Shown here: piece by piece, positions 8,318 to 17,574 of the stretch | Layout: each line of letters starts with the position of its first letter | Numbering within the stretch: the first letter of the stretch is position 1 | Source: Clostridium algidicarnis DSM 15099 | Lineage (GTDB): Bacteria > Bacillota > Clostridia > Clostridiales > Clostridiaceae | Direction: 5' to 3' | Assembly: GCF_002934235.1 (NCBI RefSeq) | Contig: NZ_PTIS01000002.1 | Span: 186,001-250,000 of the forward strand | Length of the DNA: 64,000 nucleotides | The notes under the pieces: model-generated | Database searches by the model: none | What the model was told of the DNA's origin: nothing | Seen by the model: the letters and a program-made list of their open reading frames with translations, nothing else | Position numbers and translations under genes: made by a program

Positions 8318-10142
8318 TTTTTTTATATTTAATCCTTCGGGGCTCATTCCATCCTATTAGGCAACTTTTATCTTTACCTATAAGGTCTTCTCTGTTGCTT
8401 TTTATCAAAGCCTCTTTGACTAATTTATAGTTTTCAGGCTTGGTAAATTGTAAAAGGGCTCTTTGCATATTCTTTTCTTTCATATCTCTTGGAACATATA
8501 CATCCTCATTTGTAAGAGGGTTTATACCTGTATAATAAATAACAGTGGATAGACTTCCAGGAGTTGGATAAAAATCTTGAACCTGCTCTGGTGTATATCC
8601 CATTTCTTTTATATATAAGGCAAGCTCAATGGCTGCATTAAGATCACTTCCAGGGTGACTAGACATAAGGTAAGGAACTAGATACTGGTCTTTACCTATC
8701 TTTTTATTAATTGCAAAGTAGGTACTAGCAAATTTATTATAAACTTCTTTTGTAGGCTTTCCCATGTGCTTTAATACCTTATTACTTACATGTTCTGGTG
8801 CTACTTTTAACTGACCGCTTATATGATATTTACATAACTCTTCAAAAAACTCTTTATCTTTATCATAAATCAGATAGTCGTATCTTATGCCAGAGCGAAT
8901 AAATACTTTCTTTATCCCAGGTAATTCTCTAACGTTTCTTAAAACACTTAAATATTCTTTATGATCTATAATTAAGTTCTTACATGGCTTTGGAAACATA
9001 CATTGCTTAGTCTTGCAAGTACCGTGTTCTTCTTGTAATTTACAAGATTTATGTCTGAAGTTTGCTGTTGGGCCACCTATATCATGAATATATCCCTTAA
9101 ATCCATTTAAAGATGTAAGAAGTTTAGCCTCATTTACAATAGACTCTGAACTTCTATTTTGTATCATTCTTCCTTGGTGGAAGGTAAGAGCACAAAAAGA
9201 GCAAGAGCCAAAGCAACCCCTATGACTAGTTATAGAAAATTCAACTTCCTTTATAGCAGGTATACCGCCTTTATCTTCATAAATAGGGTGATAGGTTCTT
9301 TTGTAAGGTAAGTTATAAGAATCATCCATTTCTACTTCAGTTAAAGGATATTGTGGAGGATTTTGGACTATGTATTTGTCACCGCTAGGCTCTACTATAG
9401 TCTTACCTCTTATAGGATCTTGTTCATAGGATTCTAATTTAAAGTTTTCGCCATAAGCCTTTTTAGAAGTAGAAACTTCTTCAAAAGAAGAAACTTTTAT
9501 AAAGTCCTTTAGCGTTGATATGTCCTTAGTTTGATACACTGTACCCCGTACATTTACTATGTTTTTAATATCCATGCCATATCTTAAAAGGTTGGCTACT
9601 TCAAGTACTGTTTTTTCTCCCATACCATAAATTAAAAGGTCAGCTTTAGAATCTGATATAATGCTTTTTCTTATTTTGTCATCCCAATAATCATAATGGG
9701 CAAATCTTCTAAGACTAGCTTCAATGCCACCTATAATTACAGGTACGTCTTTAAAGGCTTCTTTTACCCTATTTGTATAAACTATTACAGCTCTATCTGG
9801 CCTTTTTTCACCGATTCCTCCAGGAGAATAAAGATCATCTCTTCTTTTCTTTTTTCCTACAGTATAATGGTTAACCATAGAATCTATATTTCCTGAGTTT
9901 ACAAGAAAGGCATACTTTGGTTTACCTAGTTTTTTGAAATCATCTGAATTGTGCCAATCAGGTTGAGCTATTATACCAACGCTAAAGCCATCGGATTCTA
10001 AAGTCCTAGCTATTATTGCGGTACCAAAGGATGGGTGATCCACATAGGCATCTCCAGAAACTATTATAAAATCTAACTGATCTATTCCTCTATTTTTCAT
10101 ATCATCTTTACATATAGGCAAAAAATCTTTTGCAAGTTCCAT
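8313..10142 (-). CDS. YgiQ family radical SAM protein
   Basis: About 609 residues. The N-terminal domain resembles a B12-binding-like Rossmann fold ([24 protein letters not shown]). The radical SAM motif is [14 protein letters not shown] (CxxxCxxC, near residue 310), and extra cysteines follow ([16 protein letters not shown]). The C-terminal region has [18 protein letters not shown], typical of YgiQ. The reaction is unknown. The start is uncertain: ATG at 10142 (MELAKDF) has GGAG 11 nt upstream, while ATG at 10151 is only 2 nt from it. It is monocistronic. Confidence 0.92.
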   Translation of the reverse strand: MELAKDFLPICKDDMKNRGIDQLDFIIVSGDAYVDHPSFGTAIIARTLESDGFSVGIIAQPDWHNSDDFKKLGKPKYAFLVNSGNIDSMVNHYTVGKKKRRDDLYSPGGIGEKRPDRAVIVYTNRVKEAFKDVPVIIGGIEASLRRFAHYDYWDDKIRKSIISDSKADLLIYGMGEKTVLEVANLLRYGMDIKNIVNVRGTVYQTKDISTLKDFIKVSSFEEVSTSKKAYGENFKLESYEQDPIRGKTIVEPSGDKYIVQNPPQYPLTEVEMDDSYNLPYKRTYHPIYEDKGGIPAIKEVEFSITSHRGCFGSCSFCALTFHQGRMIQNRSSESIVNEAKLLTSLNGFKGYIHDIGGPTANFRHKSCKLQEEHGTCKTKQCMFPKPCKNLIIDHKEYLSVLRNVRELPGIKKVFIRSGIRYDYLIYDKDKEFFEELCKYHISGQLKVAPEHVSNKVLKHMGKPTKEVYNKFASTYFAINKKIGKDQYLVPYLMSSHPGSDLNAAIELALYIKEMGYTPEQVQDFYPTPGSLSTVIYYTGINPLTNEDVYVPRDMKEKNMQRALLQFTKPENYKLVKEALIKSNREDLIGKDKSCLIGWNEPRRIKYKKR

Positions 10143-10431
10143 ATAAAACATAACTCCAATCTTAATTTGAAATATTAGTTTAAACTATAAATTTAAGTTT
10201 GATTATAGTTTGAAATATAGAATTATATTATCATAATAGCAAACAAAGATAAAGAACTGGCTAGTTTATAATTATATATAGGTGGATTTAATAAAATTAT
10301 TTTGTGGGAAATCTAAGTTATAATTATTAGAAAATAAAACAATATCAATGAAATTATTTTTTTATCATTAAAGATGTATTAATTTCTCTATTATGAAACA
10401 AAATAACCTTAAGAGAAAGGAGGAGGTTATT

Positions 10432-11142
10432 TTGTTTAAAAGAGTATTCAAAGGTAAATATATGGTGCTATATATAATAATGATTTTAAGTACATATTAT
10501 ATTTCATCTTTAGTGTTACCTATAAGTTATAAAGAGGCAGGTGCAATTAGTTATAGCTATGGTTCTAAAGGGAATGTAGTTACGGATATACAAAGCCGTT
10601 TAAAAAGGTGGGGATATTATAGTGGAGCTGCAGATGGAATTTATGGATACCAAACCTATAACGCAGTAAAAAAGTTTCAAGGGAAAAATGGTCTTAATGT
10701 AGACGGGGTTGTAGGTGACGCTACTTTAGCAGCTTTAGGAATAGTGAGCGCACCCGCATCTAACCAGGATAATTCTTCAAAAAATTATAATAATCAAGAC
10801 GTAATGCTTTTGGCAAGACTCATAAATGGAGAGGCTAGAGGTGAACCCTATGAAGGGCAGGTGGCAGTAGGGGCTGTTATAATGAATAGGACTAGGGACT
10901 CTAGATTTCCATCTACTATTGCAGGTGTGGTGTATCAACCTGGAGCTTTTACAGCTATAGTAGATGGTCAGGTTAATGCTAACATGGAGCAAAACTCTAT
11001 TAACGCAGCAAGAGATGCCTTAAATGGATGGGATCCATCTGGAGGAGCTGTTTATTATTTTAATCCTAATACAGCCACTAATGAATGGATATGGTCTAGG
11101 CCTTTAATAAAAGTTATAGGGAAACATAGATTCTGTAGTTAG
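10432..11142 (+). CDS. sleB: Spore cortex-lytic enzyme SleB
   Basis: 236 residues. An N-terminal signal/anchor helix (about 9-35) is followed by a peptidoglycan-binding type 1 domain (SKGNVVTDIQSRLKRWGYY to GDATLAALG) and a hydrolase_2/SleB catalytic domain with LARLINGEARGEPYEGQVAV, whose Glu is the presumed lytic transglycosylase residue. It degrades muramic-delta-lactam cortex peptidoglycan at germination. A TTG start is chosen: AAAGGAGG ends 8 nt before it, whereas an upstream ATG has no ribosome binding site. I could not find a convincing SigG promoter in the 290 nt upstream; that gap otherwise looks like plain AT-rich DNA. Confidence 0.92.
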   Translation: MFKRVFKGKYMVLYIIMILSTYYISSLVLPISYKEAGAISYSYGSKGNVVTDIQSRLKRWGYYSGAADGIYGYQTYNAVKKFQGKNGLNVDGVVGDATLAALGIVSAPASNQDNSSKNYNNQDVMLLARLINGEARGEPYEGQVAVGAVIMNRTRDSRFPSTIAGVVYQPGAFTAIVDGQVNANMEQNSINAARDALNGWDPSGGAVYYFNPNTATNEWIWSRPLIKVIGKHRFCS

Positions 11143-11168
11143 ATAGAAATTATTTTTTGGCCAATAAC

Positions 11169-11208
11169 AAGGTAAACCTATATTTAAATTAAATAACAGG
11201 TTTACCTT
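11169..11208. terminator. Hairpin downstream of sleB
   Basis: An 11-bp perfect inverted repeat, AAGGTAAACCT with AGGTTTACCTT, without a good U-run. It is the likely 3' end of the sleB transcript. Confidence 0.5.
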
Positions 11209-11289
11209 AAATGTATTTAATCATATGTGGTATATTAGGATATTAACATAAATCAATAAGAAATAATAAAATATATTTATTAAATAGGG

Positions 11290-11317
11290 TTGACAATTTC
11301 TTAATTGGTAATATAAT
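11290..11317 (+). promoter_or_regulatory. Consensus promoter of the cysK T-box leader
   Basis: TTGACA, 16-nt spacer, TATAAT. A start near 11324 places the whole T-box leader in the transcript. Confidence 0.85.
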
Positions 11318-11323
11318 AGTAGT

Positions 11324-11589
11324 ATAATTCATATCAAGATACTCGGAAATACGTTGAAGAAGGAAAGTAGCATATATAAAGGTTGTAGAGAGGGAATTGT
11401 GGTGAGATATTCCTACTGGAGTTTATGTGAAGTGCCCTTTGGAGTAGAGACCTGAAATTTAAGTACGGTTTTTCGGTAGCGCCCGTTATAGCGATAGAGC
11501 ATATTAGTGCTCGAACAGAGTTAATTCTAGGTTTAATTAGAGTGGGCTACGAAGTATTCTTCGTCTCTAAAAAGGGGCGGAGTTTTTTT
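11324..11589 (+). promoter_or_regulatory. T-box riboswitch leader, Cys-specific (UGC specifier)
   Basis: Stem I landmarks are present in order: AGAGAGGGAATTG and GGTGAGA (GA motif and apical loop region), then GTGAAGTGCCCTTTGGAGTAG, in which TGC (11433-11435) sits at the specifier position before CCTTTGGAG. Downstream is the T-box bulge-like AGAGTGGGCTACG (11539-11551), then a terminator CTTCGTCTC/GGGGCGGAG with seven T (11559-11589). Uncharged tRNA-Cys should favour the antiterminator and raise cysK-cysE expression. The T-box is non-canonical: TGGG instead of TGGA/TGGT, and TACG instead of ACCGCG. Confidence 0.88.
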
Positions 11590-11671
11590 ATATGGATAAT
11601 AATATTTGAAACAATTAAATGTGATAAAATTTATAATTAAAATAAATAAAAAAAAATAGGAGGAATAATAT

Positions 11672-12583
11672 ATGATATTTAACAATGCTTTAGAAATGAT
11701 AGGTAACACACCTTTATTAACACTTGGAAACTTAGGTGGAAAAGACATGGGGAAAGTTTATTTAAAACTAGAAAAATTTAATCCAGCAGGTAGCACAAAA
11801 GATAGAGCAGCACTAGGTATGGTAGAAAAAGCAGAAAAATTAGGACTTCTAAAACCAGGATACACCATTGTGGAACCTACAAGTGGAAATACTGGAATAG
11901 CATTAGCTATGATAGGAAGATTAAAAGGTTATAAGGTAATAATTGTTATGCCAGATACTATGAGTGTAGAAAGAAGAAATATGATAAAGGCATATGGTGC
12001 AGAGCTAATACTAACAGATGGAACTAAAGGAATGAAGGGTGCTATAGGGAAAGCTGAAGAAATAGCAAAAGGAAAAGATGAATATTTCATACCACAACAA
12101 TTCTTAAATCTAGCAAACCCTGAAAAACATTATGAAACTACAGCAGAAGAATTATTAAAAGATGTACCTGATATGGATATATTTGTTGCAGGAGTGGGCA
12201 CTGGTGGAACTATATCCGGAGTTGGAAGAAGACTTAAAGAACTAAAAAAAGATATAAAAGTAATGGCAGTAGAACCAGAAAATTCACATGTATTATCAGG
12301 GGGTAACCCAGGACCACACAAAATTCAAGGTATAGGAGCAGGATTTGTACCTGAAATATATGATGGATCTGTTGTAGATGAGATAATAAGGGTAAAAGAT
12401 GAAGATGCTTTTGAAGCAGCAAAATTAGTAGCATTAAAAGAAGGGATGCTCGTAGGAATATCATCTGGAGCTAATGTTCATGCATCATTAGAACTTGCAA
12501 AAAGATATGGAAAAGATATTAAAATAGTAACTGTAGCTCCAGATGGTGGAGAAAAATATATTTCCATGGGAATTTACGAATAA
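11672..12583 (+). CDS. cysK: Cysteine synthase A (O-acetylserine thiol-lyase)
   Basis: 303 residues. A fold-type II PLP enzyme with NPAGSTKDRAA (PLP Lys 43), PTSGNTGIALA, and GVGTGGTISG for phosphate binding. It converts O-acetyl-L-serine and sulfide to cysteine. AGGAGG lies 7 nt before ATG. First gene of cysK-cysE-queG, under the Cys T-box leader, which fits cysteine supply rather than cystathionine use. Confidence 0.96.
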   Translation: MIFNNALEMIGNTPLLTLGNLGGKDMGKVYLKLEKFNPAGSTKDRAALGMVEKAEKLGLLKPGYTIVEPTSGNTGIALAMIGRLKGYKVIIVMPDTMSVERRNMIKAYGAELILTDGTKGMKGAIGKAEEIAKGKDEYFIPQQFLNLANPEKHYETTAEELLKDVPDMDIFVAGVGTGGTISGVGRRLKELKKDIKVMAVEPENSHVLSGGNPGPHKIQGIGAGFVPEIYDGSVVDEIIRVKDEDAFEAAKLVALKEGMLVGISSGANVHASLELAKRYGKDIKIVTVAPDGGEKYISMGIYE

Positions 12584-12602
12584 TTAAAATTGAGGTGGGG
12601 CC

Positions 12603-13190
12603 GTGTTTAAAAATTTAAGATATGATATAAAGAATATAATGAAAAATGATCCAGCAGCCAAAAGTTTTATAGAGGTGCTACTTTTATATCCATCAATACA
12701 CTCATTGATTTTTTATAGAATAGCTAGATTATTTTACAAAAGACACCTGTTTTTTATTGCAAGGTTATTATCGCAAACAGGAAGATTCTTTACTGGAATA
12801 GAGATACACCCAGGAGCTAAAATAGGAAGAGGACTTTTTATAGATCATGGTATGGGGGTAGTTATAGGAGAAACCGCAGAGATTGGCGATAACGTAACTT
12901 TATACCATGGAGTAACCCTTGGTGGAACAGGTAAAGAAAAGGGTAAAAGGCATCCAACTATAGGGGATGGTGCTATAATAGGAACGGGAGCCAAAGTATT
13001 AGGACCTCTTTATGTAGGAAGTGGGGCAAAGATAGGTGCTAATGCAGTAGTTTTAAAAGATGTACCAGCTCAAAGTACAGCAGTAGGAATTCCAGCTAAG
13101 ATATTGAAATTTAAAAGTGCAGCCACTATAATAGAAATTAAAGATTATAAAGGAAGAAAAAAATCTATATATAATGAAATGGTTATTTAA
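12603..13190 (+). CDS. cysE: Serine O-acetyltransferase
   Basis: 195 residues, the short bacterial form. The helical N-terminal domain is followed by left-handed beta-helix hexapeptide repeats ([37 protein letters not shown]). It transfers acetyl from acetyl-CoA to serine, giving the CysK substrate. GTG start after AGGTGGGG, 19 nt after cysK. A membrane-like patch near residues 33-50 is normal for this protein. Confidence 0.95.
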   Translation: MFKNLRYDIKNIMKNDPAAKSFIEVLLLYPSIHSLIFYRIARLFYKRHLFFIARLLSQTGRFFTGIEIHPGAKIGRGLFIDHGMGVVIGETAEIGDNVTLYHGVTLGGTGKEKGKRHPTIGDGAIIGTGAKVLGPLYVGSGAKIGANAVVLKDVPAQSTAVGIPAKILKFKSAATIIEIKDYKGRKKSIYNEMVI

Positions 13191-13201
13191 GAGGTTATAT
13201 T

Positions 13202-14206
13202 ATGAAAAATATAAATGAACTTGAAAATTATATAAGATCCTTAGGACTAGATACTTTTGGTTTTATACCATTAAAAAGTTTTGAAGAACTAAGATCATTT
13301 TTACAATATAGAAAGATAAATGGACTAGAAAATGAATTTGAAGAGACAGATATAGAAAAAAGGATAAATCCTCATATGTTAATGGAAAAAGGAAAAGTTA
13401 TAATATCTATAGCTTTTCCTTATCTTTATAACAATAACTTTAATAATGATACAGGGTTTTCAAAATACACTGAAGGACTAGATTATCATATTGTAGTTAG
13501 ATCTTACTTAGATAAAATAGTTGATTTCTTAAATGAAAAAGGTTATGAGGCAAAGGCCTTTGTAGACAGCAATGTGTTACCAGAGCGATACATAGCATAT
13601 AAGGCGGGGCTTGGATTTGTAGGGAAAAATAACATGATAATAACTGAAAAGTATGGATCTTTTGTTTTTCTTGGAGAAATAATAACAGATATGGATATTG
13701 AAATAAAATATAAAGATAAGAAATTTTCAGATATAGAAAAATATGAAAGCTGTGGAAGTTGTAACATTTGTTTAAAGGAATGCCCAACTAAGGCTATAAA
13801 TCATAAGAGACGGAATTCTAACATATGTCTATCTTACATTACTCAAAAAAAACAAATAGAAGATAAATGGTTTAAAGTTTTAGGTGGAAGAATATTTGGA
13901 TGTGATTCTTGCCAAAAATCTTGCCCTTATAATACTAAAGTAAAGCTCTCCAATATAGAAGGATTTAGGCCTTTAAAATTTAGTAGTAATATACAAACAA
14001 AAGAACTTATATACATAAATAATAAAGAATTTAAAGAAACTTTGAAAAATACATCAGCCTCTTGGAGAGGAAAAAATTTAATTCAAAGAAATGCACTCAT
14101 AAGATTCATAAATTTTGAAAACAATAAAGATATAGATATAGACAGTATGGCTTCACCCTATGTTAAAGACTATGCTATAAGGCTTTTAAAAATAAGAAAA
14201 TTATAA
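13202..14206 (+). CDS. queG: Epoxyqueuosine reductase
   Basis: 334 residues. N-terminal cobalamin-dependent QueG domain (DUF1730-like, with AFVDSNVLPERYIAYKAGLG) and two ferredoxin-type motifs, CGSCNICLKECP and CDSCQKSCPYN, for two [4Fe-4S] clusters. It carries out the last step of queuosine synthesis, reducing epoxyqueuosine in tRNA. Eleven nt after cysE, so it is likely in the T-box-controlled operon, although its role is unrelated to cysteine. A weak TATAAT overlaps its stop codon and may serve the RNA downstream. Confidence 0.93.
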   Translation: MKNINELENYIRSLGLDTFGFIPLKSFEELRSFLQYRKINGLENEFEETDIEKRINPHMLMEKGKVIISIAFPYLYNNNFNNDTGFSKYTEGLDYHIVVRSYLDKIVDFLNEKGYEAKAFVDSNVLPERYIAYKAGLGFVGKNNMIITEKYGSFVFLGEIITDMDIEIKYKDKKFSDIEKYESCGSCNICLKECPTKAINHKRRNSNICLSYITQKKQIEDKWFKVLGGRIFGCDSCQKSCPYNTKVKLSNIEGFRPLKFSSNIQTKELIYINNKEFKETLKNTSASWRGKNLIQRNALIRFINFENNKDIDIDSMASPYVKDYAIRLLKIRKL

Positions 14207-14218
14207 TATACTATATAT

Positions 14219-14372
14219 TAAGTGATTCTTAGACTTAGGTGGAGTTTGCTTATAAGGAATACATCTCTCCATCAAAGGCTTAGAAGAACTTATCCAGGGG
14301 CGTAGCAGCCGTCATCCCCCACCTTGAAGAGGATAGGGGTTTTACGGATGGTAGCCATCGGATAATTACTTA
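14219..14372 (+). ncRNA. Unassigned structured RNA candidate between queG and plsC
   Basis: A GC-rich island of about 154 nt in AT-rich DNA. The ends pair (TAAGTGATT with AATTACTTA, 9 bp, one G-U). Inside, AGGTGG (14237-14242) pairs with CCACCT (14319-14324), GGGG (14297-14300) with CCCC, and GATGG with CCATC around TAG (14347-14359). There is no coding frame. TATAAT-like boxes lie at 14202-14212. The closed terminal helix and large internal loop recall 6S RNA, but I cannot confirm that from memory. Either a free small RNA or a cis leader of plsC is possible; no U-run terminator follows. Confidence 0.55.
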
Positions 14373-14412
14373 CACAAAAAATTAAAGGTTAATATAGAAG
14401 GGTAGAGATTTT

Positions 14413-15120
14413 ATGATATCAAAAGCTATGGTTAAACTTATTTCAAAAATGCCTCAGGGGATGTTTATATTTTTTTCTAGAAGGGTAATGAATCATTACG
14501 TAAATAAATATGCAGATATAAAAGTTAATGGATTTGAAAATATCGAAAAATGTAAAAAACCAATAATATTTGTTGGAAACCACTTAAGTAATTCTGATGG
14601 GCTTGTGTTAAACAAGGTTTTAAAGGATTATGATGTTACCTTTGTTGCGGGAGCCAAACTATCTAACGATCCTATTACCAATATGGGTGTTAATATAGTT
14701 AAAAATATAACTATAAAGCCAAATACTGCAGATAAGCAAGCTTTAACAAAGGTGGTTAATACCTTAAAAGAGGGTAATAATGTTTTTATATTTCCAGAAG
14801 GTACTAGAAGTAGGAAAGCTAGCATGATAGAAGCGAAAAGAGGAGTGGTTTTAATAGCAAGACTTACAAAGGCCACTATAATTCCAATAGGCACTACAGG
14901 AACTGAAAAGCTTTTGCCTATAAATAAAGGTGGAGATATGTCCCATGAAACTTTTAATTATGCTAAAGTAAATGTAAATATAGGTGAAGGCTTTAATTTA
15001 CCTTCTAAAAATAGTGAAGAGGGTAAACATGAATATGAGGATAGAATTTTAAATTATATAATGACATCTATAGCTTCTTTGTTACCAGAAGAATATCGAG
15101 GAGTTTATAAAAATGAATAA
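14413..15120 (+). CDS. plsC: 1-acyl-sn-glycerol-3-phosphate acyltransferase
   Basis: 235 residues. Acyltransferase block 1 is NHLSNSDG (NHx4D form) and block 3 is FPEGTRSRK. It acylates lysophosphatidic acid to phosphatidic acid at the membrane, feeding phospholipid synthesis. It overlaps nth by 8 nt, implying translational coupling. The structured RNA lies 40 nt upstream. Confidence 0.92.
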   Translation: MISKAMVKLISKMPQGMFIFFSRRVMNHYVNKYADIKVNGFENIEKCKKPIIFVGNHLSNSDGLVLNKVLKDYDVTFVAGAKLSNDPITNMGVNIVKNITIKPNTADKQALTKVVNTLKEGNNVFIFPEGTRSRKASMIEAKRGVVLIARLTKATIIPIGTTGTEKLLPINKGGDMSHETFNYAKVNVNIGEGFNLPSKNSEEGKHEYEDRILNYIMTSIASLLPEEYRGVYKNE

Positions 15121-15751
15121 TAAAAGCTTAAAGGTAATTGAACTATTAAAAAAGGAATATCCTGATGCAAGATGTGAACTTGATCATAAGACAACTTTTC
15201 AACTTCTAGTAGCTACAATATTATCTGCCCAAACTACAGATAAAAAGGTTAATGAAGTTACAAAAGATTTATTTATAGAATATCCTACAGTAGATGACTT
15301 TTTGAAATTAACTCAAGAAGATTTAGAAGAAAAAATTAAAACTATAGGACTTTATAGAAATAAATCAAAAAATATATTAACTATGTGTAGGCAGCTTAAA
15401 GAAAACTTTAATGGAGAAGTTCCAGGGACAATGGAAGAGATAACATCTCTTGCAGGTGCAGGAAGAAAAACTGCCAATGTTGTATTGTCAAATGCCTTTG
15501 GAGTCCCAGCCATTGCAGTAGATACACATGTATACAGAGTATCTAATAGAATTGGTCTTGCAAAAGCAAAAGATGTTTTAAATACAGAAAAACAACTTCA
15601 AGAATGCATACCAAAAGAAAGCTGGTCCTTAGCTCATCATTTAATCATATTTCACGGAAGAAGATGTTGTTATGCTAGAAAACCTGACTGTGAAAGATGC
15701 ATTATTAATGTGTATTGTGATTATTATGGTGACATTGAAGAAGAAAAATAG
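15113..15751 (+). CDS. nth: Endonuclease III
   Basis: 212 residues. The helix-hairpin-helix LAGAGRKTANVVLSNAFG holds the catalytic Lys, AVDTHVYRVSNR holds the catalytic Asp, and the C-terminal cluster loop is C-x6-C-x2-C-x5-C (CYARKPDCERCIINVYC). It is a base-excision-repair glycosylase/AP lyase for oxidised pyrimidines. Its start overlaps the plsC end. Confidence 0.95.
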   Translation: MNNKSLKVIELLKKEYPDARCELDHKTTFQLLVATILSAQTTDKKVNEVTKDLFIEYPTVDDFLKLTQEDLEEKIKTIGLYRNKSKNILTMCRQLKENFNGEVPGTMEEITSLAGAGRKTANVVLSNAFGVPAIAVDTHVYRVSNRIGLAKAKDVLNTEKQLQECIPKESWSLAHHLIIFHGRRCCYARKPDCERCIINVYCDYYGDIEEEK

Positions 15752-15800
15752 TATTATTATAATACAACAGGATATTTAAATAATTTCGGAGGTGAATTAG

Positions 15801-16376
15801 ATGAAAAAATCATTGAAAGTGTTATTAACAGTTTTATTGGTTATATTAGTTATAACGATTCCTTTTGTAGGATCTTATAATTCAATGGTTACATCACAGC
15901 AAAAAGTAAATACAGCAGAATCTAATATAGATGCTCAACTTCAAAGGAGGTCAGATCTTATACCAAATGTTGTAGAAACCGTAAAAGGTTATGCAGCTCA
16001 AGAAAGTGAAATATTCACACAAGTAGCAGAAGCTAGATCTAAACTTGCAGGTGCAACCACAACAGAAGAAAAGGCCGCAGCGGATCAAGAATTAACAGGT
16101 GCTGTTGGAAGACTTCTTGCAATATCAGAAAGATATCCAGACCTTAAGTCTGATCAAGTTTTTAGAGACCTTACAGTTCAGCTTGAAGGTACAGAAAATA
16201 GAATATCAGTTTCAAGACAAAATTTTAATGATGCAGCTAGTGAATATAATACATCAATTAAAAGATTTCCAAGAAATATAGTAGCAGGAATGTTTGGATT
16301 TAAAGAAAAACCTTACTTTAAAGCAGATGAAGCAGCAAAAGAAGCACCTAAGGTAGAATTCAACAATAAAAAATAA
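15801..16376 (+). CDS. LemA family protein
   Basis: 191 residues with one N-terminal membrane helix (residues 4-24) and a long helical bundle holding the family motif QLQRRSDLIPNVVETVKGYA. The function of LemA is unclear. It is commonly paired with a TPM-domain protein, as here, 20 nt upstream. GGAGGTG lies before ATG. Confidence 0.92.
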   Translation: MKKSLKVLLTVLLVILVITIPFVGSYNSMVTSQQKVNTAESNIDAQLQRRSDLIPNVVETVKGYAAQESEIFTQVAEARSKLAGATTTEEKAAADQELTGAVGRLLAISERYPDLKSDQVFRDLTVQLEGTENRISVSRQNFNDAASEYNTSIKRFPRNIVAGMFGFKEKPYFKADEAAKEAPKVEFNNKK

Positions 16377-16396
16377 GGCTTTAAAGGAGAAGAAAG

Positions 16397-17227
16397 ATGA
16401 AAAAATTATTTAAAAAAAATATAGTTCTTTCTTTTATTCTTTTATTATGTCTTGGTATACAGGTAAGTGCAGCAGAAGATTATCCAGAGCCTACAACCTT
16501 TAAATATATAAATGATTACTCAAACTCTATAGATAATGACACTAAAGAGTTTATAATATCTTTAGGGAAAGAGTTAGAAGATAAAACAGGAGCACAACTC
16601 GTAGTTGTAACCATAGACAGTTTAAATGGAAAAGATATAAGAGAATATGGCTATGGATTATTTTCTAAATGGGGAGTAGGAGAAAAGTCTAAGGATAATG
16701 GTCTTCTTATGATCGTTGCAGTTAAGGATAGAAAGTATGCTGTAGAGGTAGGAAAAGGCCTTGAGGGAGCAATAACAGATGTTGGTTCTGCTAGGATAAT
16801 GGATGAAGTAGCAAGACCTAGCTTTAAAGAAGGTGACTTTGCTAAAGGAATAAAAGATTCATATGCAATATTTGCTGGGGCAGCAGCCACAGAATATGAT
16901 GTTACATTAGAAAACAACGTTAAAGTACCTTTAGATAAAATAAAGCAGGCTCAAGACAAAAGCTCATCTGGCAAAGGAGCATCTTCTGTAGGAAGCATAA
17001 TAATCTTCTTTATAATTATGATAATATTTGGAAGCCGTGGAGGCAGAAATAATAAAGGAGGTCCTGGAGGCAGAGGTGGCGGAAGGTACAAAAGAGGAAT
17101 TTTCATTCCACCTTATATGGGATCAGGAGGATATGGAAGCAGCAAGGGCAGTGGCGGCGGAGGCATTAATCTAGGTGGCTTTGGCGGCGGCAGTTCTGGA
17201 GGCGGAGGTAGCTCTGGAGGCTGGTAA
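16397..17227 (+). CDS. TPM domain (YgcG-like) exported membrane protein with Gly-rich tail
   Basis: 276 residues. Signal peptide ending near VSA-AED, then a TPM domain (about 35-155) with GAQLVVVTIDSLNGKDIREY and DNGLLMIVAVKDRKYAVEVG, a membrane helix (about 197-212) and a Gly/Ser-rich tail ending GGGSSGGGGSSGGW. Such tails are common in this family. It is probably extracytoplasmic and acts with LemA. Codon use in the Gly tail is GC-richer, as expected for GGN codons. Confidence 0.9.
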   Translation: MKKLFKKNIVLSFILLLCLGIQVSAAEDYPEPTTFKYINDYSNSIDNDTKEFIISLGKELEDKTGAQLVVVTIDSLNGKDIREYGYGLFSKWGVGEKSKDNGLLMIVAVKDRKYAVEVGKGLEGAITDVGSARIMDEVARPSFKEGDFAKGIKDSYAIFAGAAATEYDVTLENNVKVPLDKIKQAQDKSSSGKGASSVGSIIIFFIIMIIFGSRGGRNNKGGPGGRGGGRYKRGIFIPPYMGSGGYGSSKGSGGGGINLGGFGGGSSGGGGSSGGW

Positions 17228-17287
17228 TAGTAAAACTTAAATATTATAAGCATAATTGTAAATAATAAATAAATTTTTTGTTTTTTA

Positions 17288-17399
17288 TTGTTTACTTGTG
17301 TAGTTAAGTGATATAATGATAGAGGATTTATACTTTAGTCAACCGTATTAATCTAAAATTAAGCCTCTATAAAGACTTGTATTTATACAAGTCTTTTTT
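17288..17399 (+). ncRNA. Candidate small RNA with its own promoter and terminator
   Basis: TTGTTT, an 18-nt spacer and TATAAT (17288-17317) are followed about 50 nt later by a perfect terminator, AAAGACTTGTA/TACAAGTCTTT with TTTTTTA (17371-17399). Between them TAGAGG (17320-17325) can pair with CCTCTA (17364-17369). No reading frame of note is present. This would be an RNA of about 75-80 nt in the gap before ddl. The terminator alone could end lemA-TPM transcription. From 17400 to 17574 I see only a weak long-range pairing (GAACC with GGTTC) and AT-rich DNA. Confidence 0.5.
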
Positions 17400-17574
17400 A
17401 TTGCGGGAACCTTTATTAACTTAAGTGGTTGATTTATTAAGAAATATTTCAAGTGACGTGGTTCTTTTATAAAAGAGACTTTTCACATATAATTAAACTA
17501 AGAAGAATAAATAAAAATATAATAAATGTGTAATATAAAGTAAGTTTAAAAATACAAAAATCTGGAGGTAGGTT

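Noticed and set aside
10320-10431. SigG promoter of sleB
   Set aside because: CATTAAA resembles a -10, but no matching -35 at the proper distance.
14219-14372. 6S RNA
   Set aside because: Terminal pairing and a few words fit, but length (about 154 nt) and the central bubble could not be confirmed; left as unassigned RNA.
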